Positions 13,109 through 17,062 of a DNA stretch of 17,062 nucleotides are shown one piece after another; within the stretch, counting starts at the first letter, position 1; every line of letters starts with the position of its first letter. The stretch is from NCBI GenBank assembly GCA_965235415.1, contig CBDDXD010000007.1:1-17062 (forward strand). Direction: 5' to 3'. This DNA is from Fontibacterium subtropicum. Lineage in GTDB: Bacteria; Pseudomonadota; Alphaproteobacteria; Pelagibacterales; Pelagibacteraceae. The notes beneath the pieces are model-generated. The model had not been told where the DNA came from and ran no database searches. It worked only from the letters and a program-made list of their open reading frames with translations. Both the position numbers and the translations under genes were made by a program.

Positions 13109-13993
13109 ATGACTGCAAAAGAGATAAATAACATAAAGAATAATAGGGAAGTAATTAACCTATATGATCAATATGCACACGGTAAAATTACTAAAAGAGA
13201 ATTTCTAGATAAAGTTCAAAAGTTTGTCATTGGTATAAGCGCAGTTGCAGTCCTTGAAATATTAACGCCAAAATATTCCTACGCTAATCAAGTGGATCCA
13301 AATGACAAAAGTCTTCAAATAACTACAATCACATACCAATCTTTAAAAGGTCATGGTCCGATTAAAAGTTATGTGGTTAAACCCATTAACAGTAATGAAA
13401 AAACTCCAGTAATTTTATTAGTTCATGAAAATCGCGGATTAAACCCTTACATTATGGATGTTGCACGAAGACTGGCTAAAGAAAACTTTATCGCATTTGC
13501 TCCAGATGGTTTATCTGCAAAAGGGGGATACCCTGGCAATGATGATCAGGGTAGAGAAATGCAGGCATCACTGGATCAGGAAAAATTAAAACAAGATTTT
13601 TTTGCAGGAATTGAATATTTAGAAAAAAATTATAAATCAAAAATTGGCACCATTGGTTTTTGTTATGGTGGCGGGATGGTAAATCAGCTTGCTGTAAACT
13701 TTAAAAATATATCAGCAGCCGTTTCTTATTATGGTCCACAAGCTGATCTTAAAGATGTGCCAAAAATTCAATCTCCCCTAATGCTTCACTATGCAGAGTT
13801 TGATGAGAGAATTAATAAAGGCTGGCCAGATTTTGAGACTAGTCTAAAAGAAAATAAGAAAAATTATATTATTCATTATTATAAAGGCGTAAATCATGCT
13901 TTTCATAACGATACCACGCCAAGATATGACAAAGCTGCTGCAGAATTATCTTGGAAAAGATCAATGGATTTTTTTAAAAAATACTTAGCTTAA
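13109..13993 (+). CDS. Dienelactone hydrolase family protein (YghX-like), probably exported
   Basis: The product has 294 residues. The alpha/beta hydrolase core starts near residue 70 and has the dienelactone hydrolase triad: Cys185 (GFCYGGGM), Asp232 (AEFDERIN) and His263 (GVNHAFHNDTTPRYD), with Glu107 in LLVHENRGLNP, the residue that controls the Cys. The N-terminal 60 residues (INLYDQYAHGKITKREFL, then a hydrophobic stretch ending in ...KYSYANQ) match the YghX subgroup, whose N-terminus resembles a twin-arginine signal; here the pair is Lys29-Arg30. Members hydrolyse lactones or esters; the true substrate is unknown. A 17-nt A/T palindrome (13076-13092) lies just upstream. DUF2784 follows after 28 nt on the same strand. 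Confidence 0.9.
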   Translation: MTAKEINNIKNNREVINLYDQYAHGKITKREFLDKVQKFVIGISAVAVLEILTPKYSYANQVDPNDKSLQITTITYQSLKGHGPIKSYVVKPINSNEKTPVILLVHENRGLNPYIMDVARRLAKENFIAFAPDGLSAKGGYPGNDDQGREMQASLDQEKLKQDFFAGIEYLEKNYKSKIGTIGFCYGGGMVNQLAVNFKNISAAVSYYGPQADLKDVPKIQSPLMLHYAEFDERINKGWPDFETSLKENKKNYIIHYYKGVNHAFHNDTTPRYDKAAAELSWKRSMDFFKKYLA

Positions 13994-14021
13994 ATTATTT
14001 AATTAAGTACTCTTTAAGTAA

Positions 14022-14381
14022 ATGTATGAATTCCTAGCAACTCTTACACTCATCATTCATTTTTTATTTATTTTATTTGTAATCTTTGGTGCTCTTTTAT
14101 TCTTTATTAAACCTTGGATATTATATTTTCATATTCCAGCATTTCTTTATGGAGTTTATGTGGAATTAACCCAAAGTATTTGTCCGCTCACTTATTTAGA
14201 AAATTACTTCTTAACCAAGGCAAATCTTGCATCCTATTCAACCTCTTTTATTCAAAACTATCTTTATGCAATTATTTATCCAATCAACCTAACAAAAGAG
14301 ATCCAAATCAGCCTTGCAATTGCTCTACTGATTATAAATGGAATAATTTATGGGTTTATTATTAAGAGAAAAAAATTCTAA
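14022..14381 (+). CDS. DUF2784 family membrane protein
   Basis: The product has 119 residues with three or four helices. The family pattern is plain: LIIHFLFILFVIFGALLFF (about 11-29), FHIPAFLYGVYVELTQSICPLTYLEN (about 36-61), SFIQNYLYAIIYP (about 75-87), ending in a helix and RKKF. DUF2784 has no assigned function. Length matches the family (about 115-130). It lies 28 nt after the dienelactone hydrolase and probably shares its transcript. Its stop codon overlaps the stop of the DUF1330 remnant on the other strand. Confidence 0.85.
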   Translation: MYEFLATLTLIIHFLFILFVIFGALLFFIKPWILYFHIPAFLYGVYVELTQSICPLTYLENYFLTKANLASYSTSFIQNYLYAIIYPINLTKEIQISLAIALLIINGIIYGFIIKRKKF

Positions 14382-14485
14382 GCACCTTCAATAATCATGC
14401 CAATGGACTTTGCATTCTTAAATCTAATCTTGCGGATGGGTTTATATTCCTCACTATGATACCACTCTAACGCCCTTTGAGCTTT
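14378..14485 (-). pseudogene. 3' remnant of a DUF1330 gene
   Basis: The minus strand encodes 35 residues, KAQRALEWYHSEEYKPIRKI followed by RFKNAKSIGMIIEGA and a TAG stop. This corresponds to the C-terminal third of DUF1330 proteins, which carry an A-x-x-WYxSxEYxPLxxLR ... EG block and are normally about 95 residues. The part upstream of the block is missing: an in-frame TAA (14488-14486) closes it, and the sequence beyond is the lipid kinase gene on the other strand, with no DUF1330 N-terminus in any frame I could see. It has no start codon. It therefore looks like a decayed gene whose 5' end was lost when the neighbouring segment was joined or inserted. Confidence 0.65.
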
Positions 14486-14487
14486 TT

Positions 14488-15348
14488 ATGAAAAAAATTT
14501 GCATAATTTTTAATCCAAAAGCAGGAAATAGCAAATTAGCCAAGCTTAATAAGATTATTGCTGAGCTTAATAAAAATAATGCTGTGACTCTTTTTGAAAC
14601 AAGCGTTGCAGGTGATGCAACCAATATAGCAAGAACTGAATCTGCTAATTTTGACATCATAGTAGCTGCTGGAGGAGATGGTACAATTAATGAAGTGGTA
14701 AATGGGATTAACTCAAATACACCTCTAGCAATTATTCCTATGGGTACTGCAAATATTGTAGCTATAGAAGCTGGGATTTCTAATAGTAACAAAGTAATTT
14801 GTGATGCTATTAATGCAGGCAAAACTAAAAAAGTATATGTGTCCAACATCAACAATAAAAAATTTATTTTAATGACTGGGATTGGCTATGATGCAAAAGT
14901 TGTAAATAATATTAATCCTAAATTAAAAAAAATGTTTGGAAAAATAATTTTTTTTTTAGAAGGATTGAAACAATTCTTTAAACTTAAAGAATTTAATATA
15001 ACAGTCACTAGTAACAATCAGACACATAATGCTAACTGGGTTTTAATTACTAATGCAAAACATTACGCAGGTTCGTACAGTATTACAAAACGAACTAATA
15101 TTTTTAAGGAAGATTTAGTTTGCTATTTATTTCAAGATTTAACTAAATTGAGCTTTTTATATAATTTATTTTTGATTGTTTTCTATGGTGATTTGTCAAA
15201 ATCAAAGAAAATTAAAACAATACAATCCAACGTTTTTAAAATTCACTCTGAACAAAAAACTCCAATTCAATGTGATGGTGAGCCATTTGGTCATCTTCCT
15301 GTAACTATCCAAAGTAATAAAGAGTTCTTAAATTTAATTACAGTCTAG
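14488..15348 (+). CDS. Diacylglycerol kinase-family lipid kinase (YegS/DgkB type)
   Basis: The product has 286 residues, the normal length. It contains a nucleotide-binding N-terminal domain starting MKKICIIFNPKAGNSK, the GGDGT loop (62-66, AAGGDGTINEVVNGI), and PMGTANIVAIEAG (84-96), the phosphate-contact motif. A C-terminal beta-sandwich follows, with GIGYDAKVV (131-139) and the end motif QCDGEPFG (about 264-271). There is no membrane segment; it should be a peripheral cytoplasmic enzyme phosphorylating diacylglycerol or a related lipid with ATP. The EptA-type gene starts 18 nt downstream. Because EptA transfers phosphoethanolamine from phosphatidylethanolamine and leaves diacylglycerol, a kinase here makes metabolic sense as a recycling step. 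The 5' end lies directly against the DUF1330 remnant. Confidence 0.9.
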   Translation: MKKICIIFNPKAGNSKLAKLNKIIAELNKNNAVTLFETSVAGDATNIARTESANFDIIVAAGGDGTINEVVNGINSNTPLAIIPMGTANIVAIEAGISNSNKVICDAINAGKTKKVYVSNINNKKFILMTGIGYDAKVVNNINPKLKKMFGKIIFFLEGLKQFFKLKEFNITVTSNNQTHNANWVLITNAKHYAGSYSITKRTNIFKEDLVCYLFQDLTKLSFLYNLFLIVFYGDLSKSKKIKTIQSNVFKIHSEQKTPIQCDGEPFGHLPVTIQSNKEFLNLITV

Positions 15349-15366
15349 CAAATAATATTTAACCGC

Positions 15367-16959
15367 ATGATTAATAAATTTAATAATTATCCTATCTCTT
15401 TTGTAAAAGTTATATTTGCATACTCTCTATACATTGCCCTTGTATTTAATTACCCACTCCTTGCAAAAGTACATTCCATGTTTGAAATGTATCCGCACGA
15501 CTCTGAATTTTTTGAATATTTTTTTTTATTTTTACTTGCACTGACTATTCTATTTTTACTTGCAATATTATTTTTTATTTTTGGAACCAGATATCTTTTA
15601 AAGCCATTTATATTTTTACTTTTAATTAATAGCGCAATCTTAGCTTATTATAAAAAAAATTATGGGGTTTCGGTTGATGAGGGCATTATCACTAGTTTAT
15701 TTGACAGCATAATTGAAAAAAATTACCACGAAGTTTACGACCTTTTGACAAATGAGTTATTTGTTAAAATAGTAATAACAGCTCTCATTCCGGCTCTACC
15801 GCTATACTTTATTAAAATTCAATATCCAAAACTGCTAAAAGAATATGTTATTAGACTGTCTTACATTTGTGGAATGTTAATTGTTTGGATTGCAATAGTT
15901 GCATCGAATTATAAGGATATATCTCTAACCGTAAGAGCTAACAGGTATTTAAATAAAGATGTCATTCCCTTATATTCTGTTTCTTCTTTATTAAATATTA
16001 TTAAACACTCTCTTAGTTTCAAATCAGCTTATGCCCAATTAGATGAACAACCAAGTATATATAAGCCAGAAGAAGAAATGGTTGGGATCGTAGTCGTTGG
16101 CGAGACTGCAAGAGCAGATCATTTTAGTTTAAACGGTTATTCAAGAAAAACTAATCCTAAATTAGAAAAACAAAATCTAAGTAATTTTAATAATGCTTAC
16201 TCCTGCGGTACACTAACCAAAACATCAGTACCTTGCATGTTTTACGTTGGGGATTATGCTTCATTTGATGTAGCAAAAGCAAATCAACGAGCCAATCTTC
16301 TCGATATTATTACTGCTTCAGGAGTAGCAGTAACTTGGTTTAACAATAATTCTGGATGCAAACATGTATGCGACCAAGTCAAGACTATTGATTTGACAAA
16401 AATATATTCTGAAGAACAATATGATGAACAGTTAATCATCGAGTTAGATAAAATATTGGATAACAATAAAAGTAAAAAAACTTTGTTAGTTTTGCACAGC
16501 ATGGGCAGTCACGGTCCAAAATATTACAAACGGTATCCAAAAGAATTTGATAAATTTCAGCCCAGTTGTAAAAATAATAACCCCCAAGAATGTAGCAAGG
16601 AAGAACTGATAAATGCTTACGATAATACAATTTTATATACAGATCATTTTTTAGATCTTTTGATTAACAAATTAAAAAAACAAAATAAAAAAAGTTTTCT
16701 TATTTATGCATCAGATCATGGAGAGTCTTTGGGGGAGCATGGTTTGTATTTACACGGCGTTCCTATAAAATTCGCGCCAGAAGAGCAAATCCATATTCCA
16801 TTTTTTATCTGGTTTTCAGAACTTTATAAGCAAGATCGATCTTTTACTATTTTAGATGCTAAGACGAAAATTTCTCATGAACACTATCCACACACTATTT
16901 TGGATGCGATGCAGGTTACAAGTAAATATTTTAAAAAAGAAAAAAGTTTATTACGTTAA
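15367..16959 (+). CDS. eptA: Phosphoethanolamine transferase, EptA family
   Basis: The product has 530 residues, full length. Five N-terminal membrane helices (about 10-32, 50-73, 78-96, 131-149, 160-180) precede a periplasmic sulfatase-fold domain. Active-site residues are present: Glu246 in VVVGETARADHFSLNGY, the Thr nucleophile (Thr286) in SCGTLTKTSVPCMF, and Asp450-His451 in YASDHGESLGEHGLYLHG. HSMGSHGP (377-384) and NNNSGCKHVC (326-335, paired cysteines) are also standard. The enzyme adds phosphoethanolamine to lipid A or another surface glycan, which in known bacteria lowers negative charge and raises resistance to cationic peptides. It forms a pair with the lipid kinase upstream. Which acceptor is used cannot be read here. 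The last 103 nt of the window after it contain no gene I can support. Confidence 0.95.
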   Translation: MINKFNNYPISFVKVIFAYSLYIALVFNYPLLAKVHSMFEMYPHDSEFFEYFFLFLLALTILFLLAILFFIFGTRYLLKPFIFLLLINSAILAYYKKNYGVSVDEGIITSLFDSIIEKNYHEVYDLLTNELFVKIVITALIPALPLYFIKIQYPKLLKEYVIRLSYICGMLIVWIAIVASNYKDISLTVRANRYLNKDVIPLYSVSSLLNIIKHSLSFKSAYAQLDEQPSIYKPEEEMVGIVVVGETARADHFSLNGYSRKTNPKLEKQNLSNFNNAYSCGTLTKTSVPCMFYVGDYASFDVAKANQRANLLDIITASGVAVTWFNNNSGCKHVCDQVKTIDLTKIYSEEQYDEQLIIELDKILDNNKSKKTLLVLHSMGSHGPKYYKRYPKEFDKFQPSCKNNNPQECSKEELINAYDNTILYTDHFLDLLINKLKKQNKKSFLIYASDHGESLGEHGLYLHGVPIKFAPEEQIHIPFFIWFSELYKQDRSFTILDAKTKISHEHYPHTILDAMQVTSKYFKKEKSLLR

Positions 16960-17062
16960 CCCAATAATTCCGTTTTTTACTTCAATTAAGCAAGCATAGA
17001 CTGGTTAGCTAGATATAAAACCAAAAAAATTAGAATAATATTAAAATAATCATATTTTAATG

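Noticed and set aside
14454..14855. Minus-strand 133-aa open frame opposite the lipid kinase start.
   Set aside because: It is antisense to a strongly conserved kinase domain with GGDGT and PMGTAN motifs; it is a shadow frame.
16986..17062. Minus-strand open stretch of about 25 codons (ending ...LANQSMLA then TAA) running off the right edge, possibly the end of a membrane protein gene.
   Set aside because: It is too short and of too low complexity to separate from chance in this composition; no family is recognisable.
1..17062. Search by eye for CRISPR arrays, insertion sequences, integrase or att sites, toxin-antitoxin pairs, rRNA and tRNA genes.
   Set aside because: No regularly spaced repeats, transposase motifs, cloverleaf with conserved T-loop, or rRNA-like stretches were found.

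Overview
The window is about 17 kb of very AT-rich bacterial DNA with tightly packed genes, several 4-14 nt gene overlaps and convergent stop codons separated by only 1-7 nt. The gene families (FMN azoreductase, IbpA-type small heat shock protein with a ROSE-like leader, single-metal Fe/Mn superoxide dismutase, a photolyase-family FAD-binding protein of the type common in alphaproteobacteria, DUF6279 lipoprotein, ceramidase-domain protein, bactofilins, DUF2784) suggest a low-GC, streamlined, probably aquatic alphaproteobacterium (SAR11- or HIMB59-like). The taxonomic call is an inference; there is no rRNA or other marker gene here.

Layout. 1-1605: partial azoR (minus) diverges from hsp20 (plus). 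hsp20 has a hairpin leader that hides its ribosome binding site, and a strong shared terminator separates it from a PsiE-like membrane gene. 1652-3167: two tiny membrane proteins lead into a secreted PQQ-type sugar dehydrogenase. 3169-5859 (minus): an HDAC-family deacetylase, a photolyase-family protein split by a +1 shift, and sodB, all in one direction. 5869-5886 is a perfect 18-bp palindrome in the divergent promoter region. 5930-8288: a secreted gamma-glutamylcyclotransferase-like protein and an MFS transporter broken by one missing A. 8417-10006: a DUF6279 lipoprotein converging on a ceramidase-domain membrane protein. 10049-12038: two small membrane proteins, two tandem bactofilin genes riddled with small insertions, and a Lys/Pro/Ala-rich membrane protein. 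12064-13005 (minus): an SbtA-family bicarbonate permease. 13109-14381: a dienelactone hydrolase and a DUF2784 protein. 14378-14485 (minus): a decayed DUF1330 gene tail. 14488-16959: a lipid kinase followed by an EptA-type phosphoethanolamine transferase.

Functional links that can be argued. The lipid kinase and EptA form a plausible unit, because EptA leaves diacylglycerol that a kinase can return to phospholipid synthesis. The azoR/hsp20 divergent region combines a possible heat-shock promoter with an RNA thermometer. I found no phage, CRISPR, transposon, toxin-antitoxin or defence system, and no rRNA or tRNA gene. The most interesting points are the thermometer, the insertion-only frameshift cluster confined to the bactofilin pair, and the unannotated DUF1330 remnant. 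I do not see convincing evidence for a wholly new biological system.
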